Shown piece after piece: positions 34,054 to 44,270 of a stretch of DNA of 64,000 nt (within the stretch, counting starts at the first letter, position 1; every line of letters starts with the position of its first letter). Under the pieces are notes generated by a model. The model was not told the DNA's origin, made no database searches, and was given only the letters and a program-made list of their open reading frames with translations. A program made the position numbers and the translations under genes. Source of the DNA: Rhizophagus clarus (lineage: Eukaryota; Glomeromycota; Glomeromycetes; Glomerales; Glomeraceae); assembly GCA_015698045.1 (NCBI GenBank), contig BLAL01000077.1:163986-227985 (forward strand), written 5' to 3'.

Positions 34054-34923
34054 CTATTCATTAGTTGAGGTGCTTTTTTCTTTACGCTTCTGCCTCACCA
34101 TTATCTCTTTTTGCAGGTTTAGGGGAGTGTCAAACCTTAGACGGATTGCAAGGGGATCATCTTCCGGCCTAGTGAGATCAAATACAACAAACTCACCTTT
34201 ACGAAGGTAGCTATTAATAACCATAGATGCATTTTTTACATCATCAGTATAGCATCTAATGATCTTGAAAATATCTTCATGTGAGCTACCTGAGTTAAAA
34301 AGTACTAAGTGTGAGCTGTTTTCACGAATAAATATAGGGATTTTGTGGTATTTTTGCGTTACATATACACATGAAATATTCTGATGTCGCCCATTCCCAA
34401 AAAATTGGCCAATTTGATTTTGTATATACTCTGAGGCTAGACATACATCCTCAAAAACAATCACTGTGCTTCGTTATGGTGAAAATGCTCTAACACTAGG
34501 AATTTTTTCTGGCAATATATAGTTAAATCGTATATTCTCATAGTAAGGTGCTTTTGGATCTTTTGAAATTATGCCATACATATATCTTACAAATGCCCAC
34601 TTTGACTCATCAGGATGATAACCGCAAACTATCAAATCATCACATGCAATATATCTAGAGCCATACGAAGTACCTTTTGGCCCTTTCTTACTTTTACATA
34701 TGCATTCAGCTTTAGTACCAAGAAAAAGATTTCCCAAGATATTAGTTTTACCTGATCCATTCGTTCCAATGACTGGCATTCTGAAAGGCCATGATGGACT
34801 TGCAGGATGAGATTGAATTTGGGATGATTTGTGCTTTGTGGTCTCATCCATATCCATAAGGTAAAGTTTCATAGGGGGTAGTCCTATCTTTTGGTTTTTC
34901 TGCGTATTAGGTTGGGGATCCAT
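34054..34923 (-). pseudogene. A32/FtsK-HerA-like packaging ATPase, one in-frame stop
   Basis: One frame of about 289 codons from ATG 34923 to 34054, broken only by a TAA at 34476-34474. Walker A: PVIGTNGSGKTNILGNLFLG (about residues 50-69). Walker B: STVIVFEDVCLA, directly after the stop, with the E-D pair. A sensor-type segment follows, ISCVYVTQKYHKIPIFIREN, in which the Q of V-T-Q corresponds to the conserved polar residue, then SHLVLFNS. This layout, including the strand order A, B, then V-x-Q and N-S at the next strand end, is that of the DNA-packaging ATPases of Polintons and nucleocytoplasmic large DNA viruses. The stop fits a CAA-to-TAA change. The start overlaps the upstream small gene by 17 bases. 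Confidence 0.75.
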
Positions 34924-35107
34924 AACTATAATTTCTATTTAAGGGTATTTTATAGTTCAGAATATTTTTTGTTTGCTTTTCGCAAACTGAATATAAACGA
35001 GAAAATACGCGGTATAGGATGTATATGATTAGTAATACTATTGCGAAGATGAATGCATACTGAAAAAATAAGGAATCAGATTTCTCATTAGCCGGAGCTT
35101 GAATCAC
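34907..35107 (-). CDS. Small single-span membrane protein
   Basis: 66 residues, MIQAPANEKSD then a hydrophobic span (FQYAFIFAIVLLIIYILYRV) and a polar, basic tail. Uninterrupted. It lies between the coiled-coil and ATPase genes in the same direction and overlaps the ATPase start. Small one-span proteins are common among minor virion proteins of Polinton-like and related elements, but I recognise no family. Confidence 0.5.
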   Translation of the reverse strand: MIQAPANEKSDSLFFQYAFIFAIVLLIIYILYRVFSRLYSVCEKQTKNILNYKIPLNRNYSYGSPT

Positions 35108-35924
35108 TTTGTGACCTGCAGAATTGGGTAATATTAAGGGATCCCTTTGGGGCAGGCGAGATCAGGATTAGTGATACCGTTATCTTTCTCTAGCCCACTA
35201 ACACTTGAAGGTTCACTTTGACCAGAGGCGCTTAAGCATGATCTCGTCCCTCCAACCACTTCAAACTCGCTGGATGTTTTTTGAGTCTGCTTGGCTAAAC
35301 AAGCATTAGCTGATCTGTTTAGGTTCGCTTCTTGAAGGAGAGAATTTCTTTTTAACAAGGCATATTGCAATACCTCTAGTAAATCTTCCTTAGCAATTTT
35401 TTTTTTGATTTCCTTCACTTTATTTTCAAGTTCAAGCTCATAGACAAGACTCTTTAAATTATCATCAATCCAATCAGGTAATTTTGAATCTTTCTGTTTT
35501 CCTGGTGTCCCTGTTACCTCTTCCACTACATCTGAATCAAAGAAAGATGTATGTAGTAGAGAATCCTCCTGTTCTACTTTCAGATCTTTCAACTTACCTT
35601 CCAATTCACTTATTTTAGCTTCAAGAGAGAGAATCTTGATCTTGTCAAGGGATGAAGCTTTCTGTACCAAAGTTGCTTCTTTCTCCAGTATTTTAATCAA
35701 GGATTTGAGTGATTTGATTTTGGCAGAATATTTCTCTCGCTCTGCTTTACGCTCAGTATGGGATAACCGTTCAGAAGATCTAAGCCTAGTATTGGTCGCA
35801 TTCAGCTGGCTAATCTTTTTATTAGCATTAGCTTGAACTAGCATAAGATCCTTTTTTTGCTTTAAACATACATCCTGCAGTTCTTTATAATCACATCAGG
35901 AAATTTTATAGGGTGAAAAATTGC

Positions 35925-36560
35925 GTAAGTTTACGATTTTGTAAGTTTACGAAAGTTTATGGCATAATATTTCGAAAAATTTCAAAATATTACATAAGTT
36001 TACAATTTCGTAAGATTTATGTGATATTATGGTCAAAATATTATGCAAGTTTTCAATATCGTAAGATTTACGCAATATTACGGTCAAAATATTACGCAAG
36101 TTTTCAATATCATAAGATTTATGCAATATTACGGTCAAAATATTACGCAAGTTTTCAATATCGTAAGATTTACGCAATATTACGGTCAAAATATTTTGAA
36201 AATTTACGAGACTGTAAACCTGCGTAATATTACGGTTGAAATATTTCAAAAATTTACGAAACTGTAAACCTGCGTAATATTACGGTCAAAATATTCTGCA
36301 AATTTACGAAACTGTAAACCTGCATAATATTACGGTCGAAATATTTTGAAAATTTACGAGACTGTAAACCTGCGTAATATTACGGTTAAAATATTTCAAA
36401 AATTTACGAGATTGTAAACCTGCGTAATATTACGGTTAAAATATTTCAAAAATTTACGAGATTGTAAACCTGCATAATATTACGGTTAAAATATTTTGAA
36501 AATTTACGAGACTGTAAACCTGCGTAATATTACGGTTAAATATTTCGAAAATTTAATATT
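35925..36560. repeat. Left arm tandem repeats (~50 bp)
   Basis: About a dozen units in two flavours. Inner-left units (36060, 36111, 36162) of exactly 51 bp hold GTAAGATTTACGCAATATTA and 'cggtcaaaatattacgcaag'. Later units of about 50-60 bp hold TTTACGAGACTGTAAACCTG and CGTAATATTACGGTTAAAAT. CGTAATATTACG is itself a palindrome. Such arrays may bind the element's own DNA-binding protein. Confidence 0.85.
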
Positions 36561-36939
36561 ACGTTAAAGCTGCGTATGCAGTAGAACGTATATAAGGGCA
36601 TGTAATACTATTGAATAATCAAAAATAATATAAACACCTTTTCTTTTATATAAACACCTTTTTTTTTTAAGTTTGGGAAAACAAATTTATTTTTATTTAC
36701 GAATTTTTTATCATTTACAATTTTTATGTTAAAATTAAAGTAAATTCTAATTTTTATTATAACTTAATAAAAAAATACACATTTGATACTTGTTCGCTAC
36801 TATTTTATAAAATAGTACCCAGGCTGTACAGCGTGGACATCAGTATCAGTCACAGCCCAAAAAAAACGTGAGTCTCCAGCCGATATTTGGTACGGACTGG
36901 GCCTAGCTACTCACTTAATAAATAAAAAAATAAAAATAA
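36560..36939. other. Non-coding, 3' flank of the Myb/SANT gene
   Basis: A TATATAAG box-like motif lies at about 36589 directly after the repeat arm, in plus sense, without an evident gene after it. CTATTTTATAAAATAG (about 36801-36816) is a perfect palindrome. The rest is AT-rich. Confidence 0.4.
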
Positions 36940-39900
36940 TTATCTTCTACGATACGTAGGTAAGTTTCTTCTTCTCTTACGATCATCACGCATGACTAAA
37001 ATTGATTAAATTTATCAAATTTAAAATATGAACGTAAATAGTAATTATAAATTTTATTATAGTATAATTACCCGGCCTCTCCCAAAATCTCGTTCTAAAT
37101 TTGTGATAATATCTTTGGCCGGTACGCATCCACAGCCGCCGCCCAGGGTTACCATTACAATAAAGGACATAGTTCTAAATATCAAAATCAGTTTGAATAT
37201 TCGATAAATACATTTAATTTATATGAATGTAATTTTATTTATTTACTTACATGGTAATCCCTGACGAGATTCCTCCACTTTTGGCTGCACTGTTGCCCAG
37301 AAACCCTCGTTCGAAATATTTTATTTATTCTGATTCAATTAAATGGATTGGTTAATTTGAATTTAAATTCTCATTCCTGACTCGCATGATCGATTATACG
37401 ATCGCTACGTGTGTTCTTCCACAGAAGTTCCTGTTGTTTCTTTAGTTCCTGGTATTACTACTAATCAGAAGAATAGGCATTGGCTTGTTACACTAAATGG
37501 CAATGCTGCTCCTCTTTTCGGCAAACAGCTTACTGTTCAACCCAAGAAAGATACTTGTATAATTGTTCATTGGACATCTGATTGTCTTTCCTCTCCTGGT
37601 GATGTTATCCATCTTCATCCGTGCCCAGGTTGTGATGCTCATGTTCCCTTCCCTGCTGCCAATAAATACACCGCTGTTGAACCTAGGTGTACCTTTACGG
37701 TCTCCCTTTCAAGGTCTTTGATTCTTCCTACCAACTGTGATCGCATCCGCCAAACTACAACAAATGTGGTTTCCCGGCTGACCTTTGTGCCATGGTGGTT
37801 TTGTATTACAATCGTCTATCTATCTCTCCTGATTTTTCTTCCTCCATTCCAGTGGTCGAAGGTGATTCAACAAGCCCTACACCTTTGTGCATTACGCCTG
37901 AACTCCCTTCTCCTGTCGTTCTTCTAGCAGATTCTCATTACCGGTATTATACCGATGGTTCTCTTATTAACCTTGGAACACCTGATGTTTCGATGGGTTG
38001 GTCTTGGGTCCAAATCATTCACGATGCTGGATATTTGAACTCCGTTGCTGTTTACGCACATGGCACTATCTGATGTTGGCCCTCTTCCACTAGAGCTGAA
38101 GCTGCTGCGATTTTTGCTGCTTTGAGTGTCACTCCCAATGATTCCGTTGTTTCTTTATACACGGATTCTCAAGCCGCTATAGATGGTTTGCATTCCTACG
38201 CTTCCTCTACTTATACTAACAGTCGATTCTTTTACAAAACCACCAATTTTGAACTTTGGGCCTCTATAGAATGTTGTATTTGTGAGAAACGGCTATCTGT
38301 TCTTCCCGTCAAAGTCAAAGGTCACGATGGCAATTATTGGAATGATTTTGCCGACTCTCTTGCTAACTCTGCGCATCAGTCAGATGATGCTTTTCCCCTT
38401 CCTGAGGCCATCATCACCTCTTCGCACAATGTCCGCCTGGTTTACGATGACATTATTTGTGAATCCAATCCTAGGCGCCTCTTTAAGGCTTATTATCAGG
38501 CTACCTATATGAGGGACCTTTTATCACTTAAACGTTTTCAGTTTACTTATTGTTTGACTGATCGAGAAGACTATATCGTGGACTGGGATCTTACCTGGTT
38601 CACCCTTAATTACTCTCTGTCTCACGACGCTTCCTTCCAAGCTCACCACGCTTCAAGACACTATACTTTCAAATTTAAGCTTTTCCTTGATGACTTACTT
38701 CTCCTGGAGAAGTTGAAAATTACACGTCCAGATCTTTATATTGATCTTTTAACGTGTCGCTCCTGCTGCCTTCGCAAAGAAGACCTGATGCATCTCATTC
38801 TCTGCTCTAAACGACGTACTGCTATGCATCAGATTTTTCAATCCTACCAGAATCATTTATTCTCCAAGCTTCGTGAAGCGGGTGAACTGGCTGATGTGGA
38901 TCCCACTCCGATGCTCAGGAAGCTTTCTTCTCTCTCTTGCTGGTCTATTCCTCCTCTAATTGGTCCTCGTATGCTCTCATTCGGGGTTGTCTGCCCAAAA
39001 CTTTTATCGATTTATTCGTTGAATTATCCATTCCTAGGCAGTCTGCTATGAAGGTTGTAGCTGCGATTCACAACAATTTTATTCAGAAACTTAGAAGATG
39101 CATCTGGAATCCGCGTACCTATGATAAAAGTAGATGGGAAGATGCGATGCACATTACTCTTAAATTAAAAACTACTCCTCGGCCTTCTAATTTGCCTGCT
39201 TCCACGTATGTGCCTTTCTCCTCATTACCTCCTCCGACCTATCTCGTGACTTCACGTGACTCCGGAACCGATTGGATTAAGAACTCGATGCTTCAGGGAT
39301 TACCATGGTATAGTCATTTGTCGGGTTTTATGGGTCGTCTAACGGTGCTACTTAATAACAGCTTTTGCAGGATGGGATGTCGATTTTTATAGTGGGCGTG
39401 TTATCCGTTATTATGTTAGCATAGTTGCTTCTACTTTGGTTGGAATATATCAAGGGGGAAGATCTAGGGAAATTTAGTGTAATGCGATTTATTCTTTTTA
39501 GGATAAGTTTATTACTTTATTTTTACTTAGGAGACTATATAGCTTTATTTTTAGTTAGTTTTATTTTATTTTTGTTTTCTTTTTATTTTTTATAAATTGT
39601 ATCAATTAAATAATAATTAATAAAGATATTGGCTACTATGCCGCGTTTGCCTTGAATTTAAATTCTCAATCCCAGGCGGCTCTTCAAGCTCCATTTCCAG
39701 GCCACTTTTTTGAAGGACCTTTTGTCATTCAAACGTTTTCAATTTGTTTATTGTCTGTATGACATTGACGACTATGTAGTTGACTGGAAACTTACCTGGT
39801 TTACTCTTAATTTCTCCCCGGCTCATGATACTTCCTTCCAGGCTTCTCCCGCCGTGCGACATTACACTTTCAAGTTTAAACTCTTCCTCGATGACTTGTC

Positions 39901-41057
39901 TCTCCTGGAAAAGTTAAAAGTCACCCGCTTCGATCTCTATATCGATCTTCTCACATGCCGTTCATGCCGTGATCGCATGGAAGACTTGATGCACTTGATC
40001 CTCTGCTCTAAATGACGATCTGTCATGCATCAAATTTTACAATCCTATCAAAATCATTTATTCTCTAAGCTTCGTGAAGCCGGTGAATTGGCTGATCAGG
40101 ATCCTACACCCTTGCTCCGAAAACTCTCTTCTCTTTCTTGTTGGACCATTTCTTCTTCTAACTGGTCCTCTTACGCGCTCATCCGGGGTTGTTTACCTGC
40201 CATGTTTATTGACTTATTTGTTGAATTATCTATTCCCAGGCCGTCTGCTATGAAGGTCGTAGCTGCGATACATAATAATTTCATCCAGAAGCTTAGGACA
40301 CGCATCTGGAATCCGCGTACTTATGACAAAAGTAAATGGGAAGACGCGATGAATATTACCCTTAAATTGAAAACTACTCCTCGGCCCTCTAATTTGCCTG
40401 CCACTTCGTATATGCCTTTCTCTTCTTTACCTCCTCCGACCCATCTCGTGACTTCACGTGACTCTGAAGTTGATTGGATCAAGAACTCGATGATTCAAGG
40501 TTTGCCATGGTATAAATATTTGTCGGGTTTTATGGGTCGTCTAACGGTGCTACTTAATAACAGCTTTTGCAGGATGGGATGTCAATTTTTATAGTGGGCG
40601 TTTTGTCCGTTATTATGTTAGCATAGTTGCTTCTACTTTGGTTGGAATATATCAAGGGGGAGTATCTATGAAAATTTAGTGTAATGCGATTTTTCTTTTA
40701 GATTAATTTTATTACTTTATTTTTACTTAGGAGACTATATAGTTTTGTTTTTAGTTAGTTTTATTTTATTTTGTTTCTTTTTATGTTTTGTAAATTGTCT
40801 CAGTTTAATAATAATTAATAAAGACAAAGGCTCCTATGCCGCGTTTGCCTTGAATTTAAATTCTTTCTTAAAGAAATTATAGATATTAGTCATATGAACC
40901 TATTGGCAACAGAGTCCCAAAAATCATAGCGGCTTCTACCATTAATATTGTGGTAGGCGCGGTTTCTGTCTTGGCGTATGTCAACAAGTTCATCCATCAT
41001 AGCCCAGTTCCAATGGACGTTATAGTGAAAACGACGTGAACGTGTGTGGCGAGGCAT
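36940..41057 (-). CDS. Myb/SANT-like DNA-binding protein, four exons
   Basis: Minus-strand exons 41057-40900, 37329-37251, 37174-37072 and 36995-36940 join in frame with GT/AG at all three introns: 131 residues. Exon 1 has a basic start (MPRHTRSRRFHYN) and the first helix of a trihelix/MADF-type Myb domain (WNWAMMDELVDIRQDRNRAY). Exons 1-2 continue YDFWDSVANR and the diagnostic RVSGQQCSQKWRNLVRDYH, with Q-C-x2-K-W-x-N-L-x-R-D-Y. Exon 3 is Arg/Tyr/Trp-rich and exon 4 strongly basic (RDDRKRRRNLPTYRRR). Such domains are found in proteins partnering PIF/Harbinger transposases. Intron 1 is 3.57 kb because of two LINE insertions. No stops or shifts: by far the best-kept gene of the mobile region. 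Confidence 0.75.
37372..39653 (+). mobile_element. LINE copy 1 with RNase H, in intron 1 of the Myb gene
   Basis: Flanked by GAATTTAAATTCT (37359-37371 and 39654-39666). Coding relics: RYYTDGSLINLGTPDVSMGW (about 37940), TRAEAAAIFAAL (about 38090), LYTDSQAAIDGLHSY (about 38156) and VKGHDGNYWNDFADSLANSA (about 38320), so all four RNase H acidic residues remain. A C-terminal region with CRSCCLRKEDLMHLILCSKR and a closing frame to 39392 follow. There are several frame changes and a stop near 38071. No poly(A): the 3' end reads AATAAAG, about ten bases, then TATGCCGCGTTTGCCTT, shared exactly with copy 2. Confidence 0.85.
39667..40851 (+). mobile_element. LINE copy 2, shorter, directly behind copy 1
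   Basis: Begins after the second GAATTTAAATTCT and ends before the third (40852-40864). It encodes only the C-terminal part: DLLSFKRFQFVYCLYDIDDY to CRSCRDRMEDLMHLILCSK, a TGA (40013-40015), then MHQILQSYQNHLFSKLREAG to 40594. The 3' untranslated region parallels that of copy 1 (gtgctacttaataacagctt, then TGGTTGGAATATATCAAGGG). The TGA is a CGA in copy 1 (38812-38814). The first bases of both copies are similar (CTCATTCCTGACTCGC; CTCAATCCCAGGCGGC). Confidence 0.85.
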
Positions 41058-41899
41058 TATTAGTTTAGATTTGATTTTTATAATTTGATTTTGGGATGAG
41101 TAAAAATTTGAAAGAAAGTCGTAAAATGTCACTTTAAATAAAATTTGAACAATACCTCTTTGGTTTGATTTTATTTCTCGTTTCAATTAAAATTTAATTT
41201 ATTACACTTTTCATCATTAAACATATTAATTAAATCATGTACATGTTTAATTGTTTTAAATATAAATATCAATATATCATATTTAAAAATAAAACAATTT
41301 ATTATTAGCACATTCTATTGAATTTTAAATATTTCGCATACATTTCTTAAAAAAATTAATTTTTTTTAATCAATTTAATTAAAAATAATTATATTCTGAT
41401 TAAATATTTTGCGTACATTTCTTAAAAAAATCATAAAAAAAAATCTTGTACATCGTACATGCAATTACTAAATATCATCCCCTTGTGATAAATAAAAAAT
41501 TACGCAACACAAATTCAACACAAATTCAACACAAATTTAACAAATTTAACGAAATTTGGCCAAAATTAATAATTTTTTACCAGAATTATCAACACAAATT
41601 GAACACAAATTGAACACAAGTTTCAGTCACGATTTATTTATATCACGCCCGCGTTGTTGATAATTAAATAAATAAATCTGCATGATATGATTGTGCATAC
41701 AGTAATGTATTTTCTGGCCAATCAAAATTAGGCTGATCCTTACATGTGATTTAATCTGCACGCGTTTTTTGTCTTATTTATTTTTTGTCTCTTTATTTCT
41801 TTATTTTTTTGTTCAATATTTTTCTCTTCTTTTTATTATTTCTTTATTCTTTTGTTCAATATTTTTTAATTATATACAGAATATTTACATATATTTCAT
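41058..41899. other. Upstream region of the Myb/SANT gene, AT-rich
   Basis: Contains the presumed promoter of the minus-strand Myb gene. Short direct repeats ACACAAATTCAACACAAATT occur near 41510-41620. No other gene seen. Confidence 0.45.
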
Positions 41900-42690
41900 A
41901 ATTTATTGCTTTGCAGGTATAGAAATATTTGTTTATTAATAATAATTATTTCATTATTTTTTACTTCTTTTTTACTTTGTATTGTAATACTGACAATAAT
42001 ATACATGTTTCCTTTATTTCTTTTTACTTATACTTTAATACTAACGATCGATACTAATAATATTAATTATGTTTTTTTTACTCCTTTTACTTAATACTAA
42101 CAACATGTTTATTTTTTATTTTGTCTCCTCTTTCTTTTATTTTTAGCAGGTATAGAAATATTTGTTTATTAATACTAATTATTTTCATTTTCTTTTTACC
42201 TCTGTTACTTTGTGTCGTAATACTAACAATAATATCCATATTTCCTTTATTCCTTTTTACTTTTACTTCAATACTAACGATACTAACAATACTAATTATG
42301 TTTTTTTTACTCCTTTTACTTAATACCAACAACATGTTTATTTTTCCTTTTTCTTTTATTTTTAGTTTATTCTTTACAGGTATAGAAATATTTGTTTATT
42401 AATACTAATTGTTTTAATACTAACGTGTTTTTTACCCTAATTATTACTTTATATCGTAATACTAATAATACTATCTACGTTTCCTTTTTTTTCTTTTACT
42501 TGTACTTTAATACTAACGATAATATCCATATTTCTACTGTTTCTTTAACTCTTTTTACTCTAATATTAACAACACTAACAATACTAGCAATATTTCTTTT
42601 ATCTTTATATCTAATACCAACGTTATATAGCTGTTTCTCTTTTTTTTACATCTAATTGTATCGTTACTCTTTTTTTTTTTACTTTTATAT
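41900..42690. repeat. About 232-bp tandem repeat, three to four units
   Basis: The block CAGGTATAGAAATATTTGTT begins near 41914, 42148 and 42378 (spacing about 230-234). Units also hold 'aatactaacaataatatycat' and 'ttactccttttacttaata' blocks. T-rich on the plus strand; open frames across it are hydrophobic by-products. A poly-T tract followed by CAG|GTATAG in each unit resembles adjoining splice acceptor and donor signals. Confidence 0.75.
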
Positions 42691-42779
42691 ATTCTGTATA
42701 TAGTAATAAATACTTGTAATTTTTTATAATTTAATTCATATATTATATCTAATAAAATATACATTATATAAACTTATAG

Positions 42780-43206
42780 TACAAAAATGAATTTTGAAAC
42801 ATTACAAAATATTTATGTAAAATTACGAATCGTCAAAATATTTTAAAAAGTTGCGAAATATTACGCAATAAAATTACACAATATTATGAACCGTAAAATT
42901 ACGAAACTTTGCATATCGTAATATTTCGAAATATTTTAAAAAGTTACAAAATATTACGCTTACGCAAACTTGCGGCGGGTCTGGAAACTTACGAAATATT
43001 ATGTAAAATTACGAAATATTGCGAATGCGTAAAATTATGGAATATTACGAACTGTAAAATTACGAAACTTTGCATATCATAATATTTCAAAATATTTTAA
43101 AAAGTTACGAAATATTACTCTTCCGCAAACTTGCGGCGGGTCTGGAAACTTACGAAATATTACGATGCGTAATCTTGCGCAACTTTTCGCACTATAAAAT
43201 TTCCTG
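42780..43206. repeat. Right arm repeats of the 7.3-kb element
   Basis: Two copies of a unit of about 165 bp, each holding GTAAAATTACGAAACTTTGC, ATATTTTAAAAAGTTAC and CGCAAACTTGCGGCGGGTCT. Motifs TTACGAAATATTACG mirror the left-arm motifs in inverted sense. Ends at the terminal repeat 43176-43206. Confidence 0.8.
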
Positions 43207-43329
43207 ATGAACCTTCAACTGCCCCTTTATCTTTGATATCTTTTAAGGTATGCACATTGGACATAATTTTTTTCGGCCTAGTCATTAGTATACTAAAAAA
43301 AATATGAGCGATTCTGGAAACATTTTATT

Positions 43330-43530
43330 TTTATGGATACTACCGATACTAGCATACTACTGATACTACAGTTACTACAATATTATCGATACTAGCATAC
43401 TACTAATACTATTATTACTAATACTACTAATACTACTGATACTACCATATTACTGATACTAGCATACTATCGATACTACCAATACTACTGATACTACCGT
43501 ATTACTGATACTAGCATAATACCAGTATTA
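43330..43530. repeat. Microsatellite-like (TACTGATACTA)n tract
   Basis: Imperfect repeats of ACTACTGATACTAGCAT and ATTACTGATACTAGCATA in the divergent spacer between the coiled-coil gene (43264, -) and the HTH-like gene (43598, +). It probably overlaps their promoters. Confidence 0.8.
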
Positions 43531-43597
43531 CTGATATTTTTTGTACATTTTTTATTTATAGTGAAAAAAAAAAATTCTCTAGCAATTAGCTACTAAT

Positions 43598-44149
43598 ATG
43601 ATCACACCCCCACTTAAAACACATATTAGTTCCAGGGCTAGTTACTTGTCTCCCACAGATTATAAAGACATTATGCAAGACCGTGATATGAAGTCCAAAC
43701 CTTTAGCTCAGCTAAGTAAAAAATATAATATATCGAATAGTTGCTTATATCAAATTTGGAGAGGACAGGAGTTTAACAGGATTCAATGGAATGATTTAGC
43801 GGTCATTTCAAGCATGAACGTTATAGATAAACAGAATGAGGAGCTGATCCTGGAGAGATCATGCCAAACTGAAAGACCAAAGGAAGAATTTCAAAATAAA
43901 TTCGATTCTGCCTTCACAACACTGGAAAACAAAATACATGATACTAAAATTAGCGCTTCAGAAGAGGATGTTATTTCAGATAGTAAAGCAAAAAAAACTG
44001 AAGGAAGGAAATCGAGAACCAAGGTTGTTCACGCCTTTGATTCTATTTCACCTATCGAATCTTCTGAAGATGTCTTGGATTTGTATAAGAGAACTAGTTC
44101 TGAAATAGAAAAATTTAGAGCATCTGGTCATAATCATATTTCTAAGTAG
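43598..44149 (+). CDS. HTH-like protein of the Polinton-like cluster
   Basis: 183 residues, uninterrupted. Residues about 20-55, DYKDIMQDRDMKSKPLAQLS then KKYNISNSCLYQIWRG, have the pattern of a homeodomain-like or resolvase-type helix-turn-helix (LAQLSKKYNIS-turn-SCLYQIWR). The rest is polar and charged with no further domain: EEVISDS-type acidic stretch and KTEGRKSRTK basic stretch. It is convergent with the retropepsin-like gene (44271). A DNA-binding or regulatory role is inferred only. Confidence 0.55.
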   Translation: MITPPLKTHISSRASYLSPTDYKDIMQDRDMKSKPLAQLSKKYNISNSCLYQIWRGQEFNRIQWNDLAVISSMNVIDKQNEELILERSCQTERPKEEFQNKFDSAFTTLENKIHDTKISASEEDVISDSKAKKTEGRKSRTKVVHAFDSISPIESSEDVLDLYKRTSSEIEKFRASGHNHISK

Positions 44150-44270
44150 TTATTTGACCTTCCTTTCATACCGGTCAAGTAAACTATTATAGTATCCTAT
44201 AATTTTCAAATTTGATTGAATGCTAAAGAATAATGCTTTTTCAAGTTCTTTTACACGAATTGCCATATCC

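Larger units (their letters stand above)
35897..43206. mobile_element. 7.3-kb TIR element with iteron arms and a Myb/SANT gene
   Basis: Left end CAGGAAATTTTATAG, then GGTGAAAAATTGCGTAAG; right end is the inverted match (CTTGCGCAACTTTTCGCACT continuing ATAAAATTTCCTG, 43176-43206). AT stands on each side (35895-35896, 43207-43208) and is taken as the 2-bp target duplication since it restores the host gene's frame. Both arms carry tandem repeats rich in GTAATATTACG-type motifs. Only one gene, a spliced Myb/SANT-like protein, is present between them; two LINE fragments are secondary. No DDE transposase is visible, so the element is either non-autonomous or uses an unusual protein. CAGG ends recall hAT and other groups, but a 2-bp duplication does not fit hAT. 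Confidence 0.75.
35134..43264 (-). pseudogene. Coiled-coil protein gene split by the 7.3-kb TIR element
   Basis: The 5' part, 43264-43209, encodes MSNVHTLKDIKDKGAVEGS. The 3' part, 35894-35134, continues with a long coiled coil (QLNATNTRLRSSERLSHTER, IKSLKSLIKILEKEATLVQK, ISELEGKLKDLKVEQED), an acidic middle and a polar C-terminus. Without the insertion and one copy of AT, the frame is continuous for about 272 residues with no stop, so the gene was probably intact when struck. Role unknown; its place just before the membrane protein and ATPase suggests a structural or particle-related protein of the same element. Confidence 0.7.

Noticed and set aside
35913-36267. Frames through the 51-bp iterons
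   Set aside because: Period is a multiple of three, so frames are open by construction; tyrosine/isoleucine repeats only.
35895-43208. Assignment of the 7.3-kb element to hAT because of CAGG ends
   Set aside because: No 8-bp duplication is found at the borders, and the frame argument favours 2 bp; superfamily left open.
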